From Campylobacteraceae bacterium (lineage in GTDB: Bacteria > Campylobacterota > Campylobacteria > Campylobacterales > Sulfurospirillaceae), in contig JALUXQ010000037.1 of NCBI GenBank assembly GCA_027013265.1, positions 1 through 20,140 of the forward strand: a stretch of DNA of 20,140 nucleotides, written 5' to 3'. The notes under the pieces were generated by a model, which worked only from the letters and a program-made list of their open reading frames with translations, had not been told where the DNA came from and did no database searches. Of this stretch, positions 1 to 7,979 are shown one piece after another. Positions within the stretch are counted from its first letter, which is position 1. Each line of letters opens with the position of its first letter. A program made the position numbers and the translations under genes.

Positions 1-31
1 TGTGGGGCTAATCCTTATAACCTATGTTCCA

Positions 32-40
32 ATTATATCA
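32..40 (-). promoter_or_regulatory. Possible extended -10 promoter reading out of the window
   Basis: On the minus strand the bases read TG, one base, then TATAAT (box at 32-37, TG at 39-40), which matches an extended -10 element. No good -35 hexamer lies 16-18 bp upstream. It would drive transcription leftwards, downstream of tRNA-Arg. The remainder of 1-80 shows no gene that I can recognise. In an AT-rich genome such a box can arise by chance. Confidence 0.3.
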
Positions 41-80
41 CTATGGTTACCAAATCTGATGTTTGGATAATACCTAAAAG

Positions 81-157
81 TGGTGTCCCGAACAAGATTC
101 GAACTTGTGGCCTCTTGATTAGGAATCAAGTGCTCTATCCTGCTGAGCTACCGGGAC
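81..157 (-). tRNA. tRNA-Arg (anticodon CCT)
   Basis: A complete 77-nt cloverleaf including an encoded CCA end. The acceptor stem GTCCCGG pairs with TCGGGAC, with one G-U pair at its base. The anticodon stem CTTGA/TCAAG closes the loop TTCCTAA, giving anticodon CCT, which reads the AGG arginine codon. The T loop is TTCGAAT. The gene begins about 9 nt beyond the terminator that follows fusA, so it is either expressed by read-through or from a promoter hidden in the terminator region. Confidence 0.97.
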
Positions 158-166
158 AGTAGATAT

Positions 167-206
167 AAAAAAAGCTGGCTACCCCAAGTGGAGCGACCAG
201 CTTTTT
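167..206 (-). terminator. Intrinsic terminator after fusA
   Basis: Ten-base arms (169-178 and 197-206) form a perfect stem with AGCTGG/CCAGCT at its core. An inner helix continues with wobble pairs around an ACTT loop. On the minus strand the hairpin is followed by a seven-T tract, and A-runs precede it, so it could also act in the opposite direction. It lies 12 nt after the fusA stop codon and ends the long operon. Confidence 0.9.
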
Positions 207-218
207 GTTTGTAAATTA

Positions 219-2297
219 TTAAGCATTTCTCTTTTTAATAATCTCTTCAGCTACATTTTTTGGTACCTCTTCATAATGGTCAAATTCCATTGAGTATGAA
301 GCTCTACCTTGTGTTTGGCTTCTTAAGTCAGTTGAGTAACCAAACATCTCTGAGAGTGGGCAGAAAGCATCAACTATCTTATTTCCACTTCTATCACTCA
401 TGGAGCTTATCTGTCCTCTTCTTCTATTTAAGTCACCAATCACATCACCCATAAACTCTTCTGGAGTTTCCACTTCAACCTTCATCATAGGCTCAAGTAT
501 GATTGCATCCGCTTTTCTAGCACCCTCTTTAAATGCCATAGAAGCAGCTAATTTAAATGCCATCTCAGATGAGTCAACATCATGGTAGCTTCCATCATAA
601 AGTGTAACTTTAACATCTTCAACAGGATATCCTGCTAGAACACCGCCTTGCATAGCCTCTTTGAGACCTTTATCAACTGCAGGGATAAATTCTCTAGGGA
701 TTGCTCCACCTTTGATATCATTTACAAATTCATATCCCTCACCTGGCTTCATTGGAGTAAGTTTGATGAATACATGTCCATACTGTCCACGACCACCTGA
801 TTGTTTTGCATATTTGTGCTCTTGAGTAACCTCTTTTTTGATTGTCTCTCTATATGCAACTTGAGGTTGTCCAACTTCAGCATCAACTTTAAACTCTCTA
901 AGCATTCTATCAACCAATATTTCAAGGTGAAGTTCGCCCATACCTGAAATGATAGTTTGTCCGCTCTCTTCATCAGTTTCAACTCTAAAACTAGGATCTT
1001 CTTGGGCTAGTTTTTGAAGTGCAATACCCATCTTCTCTTGGTCAGCTTTTGTTTTTGGCTCAACCGCAACACTGATAACTGGATCTGGAAAGTCCATTCT
1101 TTCAAGTATCACTTTGTCTTTTTCACCAGCTAGTGTATCTCCTGTTAGAGTATCTTTTAGTCCAACAACAGCACCTATCTCACCAGCAAATAGTTTTTTG
1201 ATCTCTTCTCTTTTATTTGAGTGCATTTTTAGGAGTCTTCCAACTCTCTCTTTTTTATCTTTCGTAGTGTTGTAAGTGTAGCTTCCACTCTCTAACATAC
1301 CGCGATAGACTCTAACAAATGTTAGTTGTCCGACAAATGGATCAGTCATAATCTTAAATGCAAGTGCTGCAAATTCACCATCATCTGTTGATTCGACAAT
1401 TGTTTCGCTTCCATCTTCGTATTCACCTTTTATAGCTGCAACTTCGGTAGGAGCTGGCATATAATCAACAACAGCGTCAAGTAGAGGCTGAACACCTTTG
1501 TTTTTAAATGCTGTTCCACATAGCATAGGAACTAAAGTCATCTCTAAACATCCAGCTTTTAGTCCTGCTTTGATTTCATCTTCACTAAGCTCTTCGCCTC
1601 CTAAGTATTTCTCAAGAAGTTCATCACTTGTTTCGGAGATAGACTCTATCATGTGCTCTCTGTAGTTCTGCGCTTTTTCTAGCAAATCAGCAGGAATATC
1701 AACAACTTCATAGCGTGATCCCATAGCTGCTTCATCTTCCCAAACAAGTGCTTTCATTTTAACCAAATCAACAACACCTTTAAAGTCTTCTTCTGCGCCG
1801 ATTGGTATCTGAATAGGCACTGGGTTTGCTTTTAATCGCTCTTTGATTTGTCTTTCAACTTCATAAAAATCAGCTCCGACTCTATCCATCTTGTTTACAA
1901 AAACCATTCTTGGAACTTTGTATCTATTTGCTTGTCTCCAAACGGTTTCACTTTGAGGTTGAACTCCTCCAACTGCACAAAAAACTGCAACTGCGCCATC
2001 AAGTACTCTCATACTTCGCTCAACTTCAATCGTAAAATCAACGTGGCCCGGAGTGTCTATTATGTTTATTTGGTGGTTATTCCACTCACATGTAGTTGCA
2101 GCACTTGTGATTGTGATACCTCTCTCTTTCTCTTGCTCCATCCAGTCCATTGTAGCTGCACCATCATGAACTTCACCAATCTTGTGTGAAATTCCTGTAT
2201 AAAAAAGAATTCTCTCTGTTGTAGTGGTTTTACCAGCATCAATATGCGCAGCAATTCCGATATTTCTAACCATATTAATAGGATGTTTTCTTGACAT
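219..2297 (-). CDS. fusA: Elongation factor G
   Basis: This encodes the 692-residue translational GTPase that drives tRNA-mRNA translocation on the ribosome and, with ribosome recycling factor, splits post-termination ribosomes. The GTPase motifs are all present: P-loop AHIDAGKT at residues 17-24, switch I GITIT at 60-64, DTPGH at 81-85 and NKMD at 135-138. Full length matches the usual EF-G of about 690-700 residues. The ATG start is preceded by AGGAAGGA, which overlaps the stop codon of rpsG, so only 12 nt separate the two genes and translational coupling is likely. It is the last protein gene of the block and is followed by a strong terminator. No duplication or damage is visible. Confidence 0.98.
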   Translation of the reverse strand: MSRKHPINMVRNIGIAAHIDAGKTTTTERILFYTGISHKIGEVHDGAATMDWMEQEKERGITITSAATTCEWNNHQINIIDTPGHVDFTIEVERSMRVLDGAVAVFCAVGGVQPQSETVWRQANRYKVPRMVFVNKMDRVGADFYEVERQIKERLKANPVPIQIPIGAEEDFKGVVDLVKMKALVWEDEAAMGSRYEVVDIPADLLEKAQNYREHMIESISETSDELLEKYLGGEELSEDEIKAGLKAGCLEMTLVPMLCGTAFKNKGVQPLLDAVVDYMPAPTEVAAIKGEYEDGSETIVESTDDGEFAALAFKIMTDPFVGQLTFVRVYRGMLESGSYTYNTTKDKKERVGRLLKMHSNKREEIKKLFAGEIGAVVGLKDTLTGDTLAGEKDKVILERMDFPDPVISVAVEPKTKADQEKMGIALQKLAQEDPSFRVETDEESGQTIISGMGELHLEILVDRMLREFKVDAEVGQPQVAYRETIKKEVTQEHKYAKQSGGRGQYGHVFIKLTPMKPGEGYEFVNDIKGGAIPREFIPAVDKGLKEAMQGGVLAGYPVEDVKVTLYDGSYHDVDSSEMAFKLAASMAFKEGARKADAIILEPMMKVEVETPEEFMGDVIGDLNRRRGQISSMSDRSGNKIVDAFCPLSEMFGYSTDLRSQTQGRASYSMEFDHYEEVPKNVAEEIIKKRNA

Positions 2298-2309
2298 AAT
2301 TTTTCCTTC

Positions 2310-2780
2310 CTACCAGCGGTAGTGAGCAAAAGCTTTGTTTGCTTCAGCCATTTTGTATGTATCTTCTTTCTTCTTAAATGTAGCACCTCTTGAGTTTGCA
2401 GCATCTAAAAGCTCATTTGCTAGTCTTTCAACCATAGTTCTTTCGCTTCTTTTTCTAGCAAATGAAACTAACCATCTAAGAGCAAGGGCTTGTTGTCTTA
2501 CAGGTCTTACCTCTATTGGCACCTGATAAGTAGCTCCACCGACTCTTCTACTTTTTACTTCCATAACTGGCTTAACATTTTCAATGGCTGCATTAAAAAT
2601 CTCTATACCTTTTAGCTCATCGCTTCTTTTTTCAGCTAACTCTAATGCACCATAAAATACTTTTGCAGCAACACTTTTTTTGCCATCAAGCATAAGTGAA
2701 TTGATAAATTTTGTGATTACTTTACTATTGTAGATTGGATCAGGGAGTATTTCCCTAACTTGGGCTCTTCTTCTTCTCAT
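2310..2780 (-). CDS. rpsG: 30S ribosomal protein S7
   Basis: This encodes a 156-residue protein of the small subunit head. S7 nucleates assembly of the 16S rRNA 3' major domain and sits next to the E-site tRNA. The N-terminus MRRRRAQVREILPDP is the classical S7 start, and the length is standard. AAGGAA precedes the ATG with normal spacing. The gene lies between rpsL and fusA, the ancestral str-operon order. In E. coli S7 represses its own operon by binding the rpsL-rpsG spacer. The spacer here is of comparable size (86 nt) and contains a hairpin, but whether S7 binds it is only an inference. Confidence 0.98.
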   Translation of the reverse strand: MRRRRAQVREILPDPIYNSKVITKFINSLMLDGKKSVAAKVFYGALELAEKRSDELKGIEIFNAAIENVKPVMEVKSRRVGGATYQVPIEVRPVRQQALALRWLVSFARKRSERTMVERLANELLDAANSRGATFKKKEDTYKMAEANKAFAHYRW

Positions 2781-2824
2781 TTTGTTTCCTTCAAATTTCT
2801 AAATTTTACTCAAGCACTATCAAC

Positions 2825-2838
2825 ATTCCATAGGGAAT
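2825..2838 (-). repeat. Small inverted repeat in the rpsL-rpsG spacer
   Basis: The arms ATTCC and GGAAT are separated by four bases, giving a perfect five-base-pair hairpin in the 86-nt spacer. No T-run follows on the minus strand, so it is not an intrinsic terminator. Possible roles are S7-mediated feedback or mRNA processing, both by analogy only. Confidence 0.45.
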
Positions 2839-2866
2839 AGCGCCTGTCTGATAAATTTATATGGGT

Positions 2867-3238
2867 TTATTTTGGTTTTTTAGTACCGTACTTACTTCTT
2901 GCAACTGTTCTATTTGCAACGCCTGCTGTATCGAGGGCTCCACGAACTACATGGTACTTAACACCAGGTAAATCTTTTACTCTTCCGCCTCTTACTAGAA
3001 CTATAGAGTGCTCTTGAAGGTTATGACCTTCACCACCGATATAGCTGATTACTTCAAAGCCACTAGTTAGTCTAACTTTGGCAACTTTTCTCAAAGCTGA
3101 GTTTGGTTTCTTTGGAGTCGTAGTATAAACTCTTGTACAAACTCCTCTTCTTTGAGGACATCCATCCAATGCAGGTGATTTTGATTTTTTAATCACCTTT
3201 TTTCTCTCTTTTCTTACCAATTGGTTGATTGTTGGCAC
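2867..3238 (-). CDS. rpsL: 30S ribosomal protein S12
   Basis: This encodes a 123-residue protein of the ribosomal decoding centre that monitors codon-anticodon pairing. The conserved loop TPKKPNSALRK has lysine at residue 43, and GGRVKDLPGV has lysine 88, aspartate 89 and proline 91. These are the residues expected in streptomycin-sensitive S12, and D89 is the position that RimO methylthiolates in many bacteria. AAAGGA lies upstream of the ATG with good spacing. The gene follows rpoC after a 98-nt spacer holding two hairpins, so the str cluster may be expressed partly independently of rpoBC. The sequence is complete and typical. Confidence 0.98.
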   Translation of the reverse strand: MPTINQLVRKERKKVIKKSKSPALDGCPQRRGVCTRVYTTTPKKPNSALRKVAKVRLTSGFEVISYIGGEGHNLQEHSIVLVRGGRVKDLPGVKYHVVRGALDTAGVANRTVARSKYGTKKPK

Positions 3239-3298
3239 ATTCTTTCCTTTAAATTTTTACATATTATTTTGTTTTTAACAAATAAAATAATAAAGCCT

Positions 3299-3319
3299 GC
3301 TATTTTATTTAAAAATAGC
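3299..3319 (-). repeat. AT-rich hairpin in the rpoC-rpsL spacer
   Basis: The arms GCTATTTT (3299-3306) and AAAATAGC (3312-3319) are perfect complements around a five-base loop. The hairpin lies just downstream of the rpoC-end palindrome on the transcript. The two together could act as tandem attenuators or as a processing site. Confidence 0.5.
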
Positions 3320-3324
3320 TTAAA

Positions 3325-3346
3325 AGAGGGTTAATTTTAACCCTCT
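3325..3346 (-). terminator. Palindrome over the rpoC stop codon, possible weak terminator
   Basis: Ten-base arms (3325-3334 and 3337-3346) flank two central bases, a perfect palindrome containing GAGGG and CCCTC. The rpoC stop codon lies within it. On the minus strand it is followed by TTTTAAGC, a short T-run that could give partial termination or pausing before rpsL. Full termination seems unlikely because no strong promoter is evident in front of rpsL. Confidence 0.5.
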
Positions 3347-6300
3347 ACCTCTACACTATTTTTTACTTTTATAATTTTGTCTTTATATAGACCAGTACCT
3401 ACTGGAATCATACGACCTAAAATAACATTCTCTTTTAAATCAATAAGATGATCCATCTTGGCTGCCAAACTAGCTTCTGTGAGAACTTTTGTTGTCTCTT
3501 GAAAAGATGCTGCAGAGATGATACTATCACTGCCGATAGCAGCTCTTGTAACACCCAAAAGAATCGGTTCAGCGATAGCTGGTTCTCCACCCATCTTTAT
3601 GATTCTTTCATTTTCATCTCTAAATCTAGCACGGCTAATCAAGTCACCTTCGATAAACTTAGTATCACCACTATCTACGATCTTTATCTGTCTTAGCATT
3701 TGCGAAACTATCACTTCTATATGTTTATCACTGATAGCGACACCTTGTCTTCGATATACCTGTTGAATTTCACTAATCAAATAGTAATGAAGTGCTTTTT
3801 CACCCATAATTCTCAGTATATCATGGCTAGATATGATACCGTCAGTTAACTTCTCACCAGCATGAACAAATTCGCCAGCGTGTACATGTATCTGAGTATT
3901 TTTATTAACTAAGTACTCGGCACTTGCACCATCATCTGCATCAATGATAATTCTCTCTTTAGAGCGAAGTGGTTTTCCAAATCTGATAGTTCCATCTATC
4001 TCAGCAATGACTGCGGCATTTTTTGGTCTTCTAGCTTCAAAAAGCTCACTAACTCTTGGGAGACCACCCGTTATATCTGTTGATTTTGCAGCGGCTTTTG
4101 GAGTACGACCTATGATATCAGCGACTTTAACACTGTCACCATCTTTTACAAATATGGCTGTTTTTGGGTCAACTTGATATTTGATTATCTTGTTTGAATC
4201 TGTAGCGATTATAATAGCTGGCTTGAGTCCTGATGAGAGGTGCTCATTTATAACTAGTCTGCTCTCGCCTGTCATCTCATCGTACTGTTCCGTTGCACTA
4301 ATTCCTGGCTCAATATTTTCAAATGTAACCACACCTGACTCTTCAGAGATGATAGGCACAGAGTATGGATCCCACTCTGCTATGACGATTTGTTCAGCAT
4401 GACTAGGGTGGGCTATGAGTTCATCATTTTTTTCTACCACAACATTGTCCGCCATATCTATAACAGAGCCTCTAGGGATATAGTGTCTTATAGCTTCTCT
4501 ATTTTCACTATCTGCAATAACTGCAAAAAGGCCTTTTTCATTAACTACATGATCTTTTTTAACATCATTGTATCTCTCAAGATAATCGCCTACTAACTTA
4601 TAGTATTTAACAGTTCCTGCGGCTTCGGTCAAGATTTTTTGAGAAATTGGATCTCCGTCATTTACTCTTAACTCACTCGCATATGGGATACGATTTGGAA
4701 CATTCCAACTCTCTTTAATAATCTCAACTATACTCTCATTTTTATGGATAGTATCGCCATTGCTATAAGGTAAGTAAAATTTTCCATCTACTTTACCACT
4801 TACGCCCGCTAACTCATTTGCTTTTGCCAAGTCACCTTTTCTTAAAACATATTTGATACTCTCTTTATCATTTGTTACATTTAAAATAGTCTCATCGTGT
4901 GAATTATCTATAGTTAAAACACCATCGATTGTTGTTTTGATTTTTGGCTCAACAAGTAAGATTGAGGCATTTCTTCTATTTGCTACGATATTTTTATTCT
5001 CTTTTGAGATATATGTTTTAATATTGTAATATCTGATAAAACCCTCTTTTTTAGCAACAACTTGTTTATCTTGAGCTTCAGTAGATGCGGTTCCACCTAT
5101 ATGAAATGTTCTAAGTGTCAACTGAGTTCCTGGCTCACCAATTGATTGGGCAGATATGATTCCTACGGCTTCGCCTGGTTTTACCAAATCACCAACTCCT
5201 AGGTTTATACCGTAACATTTTGCGCATATACCTTTTTTTGCCTTACAGGTAATCGGAGTTCTAATTGCAACTGATTTTATGCCCGCTTCTGCTATGGTTT
5301 TTGCTTTTTTTTCATCTATCAAAGTACCCTCTGTGAGTAAAACTTCATTTGTGATATTGTCTATCACATCTTCGGCTAAAACTCTACCAAAAGCTCTATC
5401 ACTCAATGACTCTATAAGTTCACCACTCTCAGATATCTCTGTAATTTCAACACCCTCATGTGTACCACAATCATGCATAGTCACTTTAACATTTTGAGAA
5501 ACATCTATCAATTTTCTTGTAAGATACCCTGCATTTGCTGTTTTTAATGCGGTATCTGCCAAACCTTTTCTAGCACCGTGAGTAGAGATAAAATACTCTA
5601 GTACATTCAGACCTTCTCTAAAGTTTGAGATAATCGGTGTTTCAATGATACTTCCATCTGGCTTCGCCATAAGACCCCTCATACCAGCAAGCTGACGGAT
5701 TTGAGCCGCGCTACCTCTTGCCCCTGAGTCTGCCATCATATAGATTGAGTTAAAACCACCCTTATCACTTTCGGTCAGCTTCATCATCTCTTTTGCAACT
5801 TCATTGTTAGTATCAGTCCAAATATCGATAATTTTATTGTATCTCTCTTGCTCTGTCAAAAGTCCTGAGCTGAACTGTTTTTGAATTTCAACAACTTTTT
5901 TCTTAGCAGCCTTAATCTTTCCAGCTTTTGTATCAGGCACTCTTATATCATCGATTGAAACTGAGATACCAGCTTTTGTAGCATACTTAAAACCTAAATC
6001 TTTTAGATTGTCTAAAAATACTGCTGTCTCTTCATAGCCACCCTCTTTATAGATATAGTCAACCAAATTTCCGATATTTTTCTTTTTTAAGACTATATTC
6101 CACAACTCTTCTGGAACAAAATCTGGTAAAATTGATTTGATAATCAATCTTCCTGCTGTTGTAAATATAACTTTTCTATTAACTAGTGTTTTAATCTTTG
6201 CTTGAACTTCTAACGCTCCACTGTCCATAGCAATATGAACTTCATCAACATTTGAAAATATCTTATTTGAGCCTTTTGCATTCATCTTCTCTCTTGAAAG

Positions 6301-7866
6301 GTAGTAAAGACCTAGCACCATATCTTGAGTAGGAACTGTGATAGCCTTACCAGATGCTGGCAATAAGATATTCATGGAGCTCAGCATAAGCACTTTACAC
6401 TCCGCTATCGCCTCTTGAGATATAGGAACATGTACAGCCATCTGGTCACCGTCAAAGTCGGCATTAAATGCTGAACAAACTAGGGGATGAAGTCTTATAG
6501 CTTTCCCCTCAATCAAAACAGGATGAAATGCCTGAATAGATAGTTTGTGAAGAGAAGGTGCACGGTTAAGCATGACAGGATACCCATCAACAACCTCACT
6601 TAAACACTCCCAAACTTCGTTTGTTTTATTGTCTATCATCTTTTTAGCTTGTTTTATAGTTGTAGCATAACCCTTCTCTTCAAGTCTTGCAATCAAATGT
6701 GGCTTAAAGAGCTCTAGCGCCATCAATTTTGGTATTCCACACTGATCCATCTTTAGATTTGGTCCAACAACGATAACAGAACGACCTGAAAAGTCAACTC
6801 TTTTTCCAAGCAAGTTTTGTCTAAATCTTCCCTGTTTACCTTTTATGATTTCAGAAAGCGACTTAAGAGGTCTCTTGTTTGCGCCTTTTACTGCATTTGC
6901 ACGACGACCATTATCAAAAAGAGCATCAACACTCTCTTGGAGCATTCTCATCTCATTTCTAATGATAATTTGAGGAGCATCAAGTTCCATCAATCTTTTA
7001 AGTCTTGAGTTTCTGTTTATAACCCTTCTATATAGATCATTTACATCACTGACAGCAAATTTTCCGCCATCTAGTGCCACCAATGGTCTTAAATCAGGAG
7101 GCAGAACTGGAAGAATTGTAATCATCATCCACTCTGGCCTGTTTCCGCTATGAAGTAGGGCTTCTACAATTTTCAATCTTTTTACTATGGTCTTTTTCTT
7201 TGCTTCAGAGTTGGTGTTCGCCATGTCCTCTTTTAGGGATGCTAAGATATCAACCAAGTCTAAATCAGCAAGCAAATCTTTTACTATTTGTCCGCCCATA
7301 TCAGCTACAAATCCAGCATCTTCAAATCTTTGGTTTAAAGATTGATACTGCTCTTCGTTTAAGACATCATATTTTGCAACAGGTTTGCTATTTTCAGCGT
7401 CATAAAAAGCCTCTCCTGGCTCTTTTACAATATATGCTTCATAGTATAAAACTCTCTCTAAATCTTTCATCTTCACGCCCAAAAGTGTTCCGATTCTACT
7501 AGGTAAAGAGTTTACATACCAGATGTGAGCGACTGGAGCAACTAATTCGATGTGGCCCATTCTAGATCTTCTCACTTTAGTGCTTGTTACTTCAACACCA
7601 CACTTTTCGCATTTGATGCCTTTATAACGCATCTTTTTATATTTTCCACACAGACACTCATAATCTCTTACGGGTCCAAAAATCTTTGCACAAAAGAGAC
7701 CATCTCTTTCTGGTTTTAGTGTACGATAATTGATAGTTTCTGGTTTTTTGACTTCGCCATAACTCCAAGATCTTACCTTTTCTGGGCTTGCAAGTCTTAA
7801 CTGAAATGCTTGAAAATCTCTTGGTCTATTGTCATCTAATATCTCAACTGGTTCTAATCGTTTCAT
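3337..7866 (-). CDS. rpoC: DNA-directed RNA polymerase subunit beta'
   Basis: This encodes the 1509-residue largest RNA polymerase subunit, which carries the catalytic magnesium. The invariant NADFDGDQM motif lies at residues 468-476, with aspartates 470, 472 and 474. An N-terminal zinc site is formed by cysteines 71, 73, 86 and 89, and the second zinc site by cysteines 800, 874, 881 and 884. The bridge-helix and trigger-loop region is near ARKGLADTALKTANAGYL at about 765. The protein is longer than E. coli beta' (about 1407 residues). It is a separate gene rather than fused to rpoB as in Helicobacter. The ATG is preceded by AAGGAG, and the 5' end of that Shine-Dalgarno site touches the stem of an upstream palindrome. 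Confidence 0.98.
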   Translation of the reverse strand: MKRLEPVEILDDNRPRDFQAFQLRLASPEKVRSWSYGEVKKPETINYRTLKPERDGLFCAKIFGPVRDYECLCGKYKKMRYKGIKCEKCGVEVTSTKVRRSRMGHIELVAPVAHIWYVNSLPSRIGTLLGVKMKDLERVLYYEAYIVKEPGEAFYDAENSKPVAKYDVLNEEQYQSLNQRFEDAGFVADMGGQIVKDLLADLDLVDILASLKEDMANTNSEAKKKTIVKRLKIVEALLHSGNRPEWMMITILPVLPPDLRPLVALDGGKFAVSDVNDLYRRVINRNSRLKRLMELDAPQIIIRNEMRMLQESVDALFDNGRRANAVKGANKRPLKSLSEIIKGKQGRFRQNLLGKRVDFSGRSVIVVGPNLKMDQCGIPKLMALELFKPHLIARLEEKGYATTIKQAKKMIDNKTNEVWECLSEVVDGYPVMLNRAPSLHKLSIQAFHPVLIEGKAIRLHPLVCSAFNADFDGDQMAVHVPISQEAIAECKVLMLSSMNILLPASGKAITVPTQDMVLGLYYLSREKMNAKGSNKIFSNVDEVHIAMDSGALEVQAKIKTLVNRKVIFTTAGRLIIKSILPDFVPEELWNIVLKKKNIGNLVDYIYKEGGYEETAVFLDNLKDLGFKYATKAGISVSIDDIRVPDTKAGKIKAAKKKVVEIQKQFSSGLLTEQERYNKIIDIWTDTNNEVAKEMMKLTESDKGGFNSIYMMADSGARGSAAQIRQLAGMRGLMAKPDGSIIETPIISNFREGLNVLEYFISTHGARKGLADTALKTANAGYLTRKLIDVSQNVKVTMHDCGTHEGVEITEISESGELIESLSDRAFGRVLAEDVIDNITNEVLLTEGTLIDEKKAKTIAEAGIKSVAIRTPITCKAKKGICAKCYGINLGVGDLVKPGEAVGIISAQSIGEPGTQLTLRTFHIGGTASTEAQDKQVVAKKEGFIRYYNIKTYISKENKNIVANRRNASILLVEPKIKTTIDGVLTIDNSHDETILNVTNDKESIKYVLRKGDLAKANELAGVSGKVDGKFYLPYSNGDTIHKNESIVEIIKESWNVPNRIPYASELRVNDGDPISQKILTEAAGTVKYYKLVGDYLERYNDVKKDHVVNEKGLFAVIADSENREAIRHYIPRGSVIDMADNVVVEKNDELIAHPSHAEQIVIAEWDPYSVPIISEESGVVTFENIEPGISATEQYDEMTGESRLVINEHLSSGLKPAIIIATDSNKIIKYQVDPKTAIFVKDGDSVKVADIIGRTPKAAAKSTDITGGLPRVSELFEARRPKNAAVIAEIDGTIRFGKPLRSKERIIIDADDGASAEYLVNKNTQIHVHAGEFVHAGEKLTDGIISSHDILRIMGEKALHYYLISEIQQVYRRQGVAISDKHIEVIVSQMLRQIKIVDSGDTKFIEGDLISRARFRDENERIIKMGGEPAIAEPILLGVTRAAIGSDSIISAASFQETTKVLTEASLAAKMDHLIDLKENVILGRMIPVGTGLYKDKIIKVKNSVEVEG

Positions 7867-7877
7867 TTAATATCTCC

Positions 7878-7936
7878 TTTTCACTAGGCATTGCCTAGTA
7901 AAAATTCCTCTCACTAAAGTTTTACCTTTGGCGAGA
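7878..7936 (-). repeat. Two-hairpin repeat element, copy A (rpoB-rpoC spacer)
   Basis: On the plus strand a palindrome with arms ACTAGGC (7883-7889) and GCCTAGT (7893-7899), extended by TTTT/AAAA, is followed by TCTCACTAAAG (7909-7919), five bases, and CCTTTGGCGAGA (7925-7936). The last two blocks pair with each other through TCTC/GAGA and CTAAAG/CTTTGG. The same arrangement with identical outer blocks occurs at 14512-14570, so this is a dispersed repeat. The palindrome stem reaches the rpoC ribosome binding site on the transcript. Confidence 0.7.
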
Positions 7937-7979
7937 GAAACAATCTTATTTATACTACTGTTTTTGCAAGGTAGTGTCA

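Noticed and set aside
1848..2189. Plus-strand open frame of 113 codons inside fusA
   Set aside because: It is entirely antisense to a clearly conserved gene, with no ribosome binding site or recognisable protein features.
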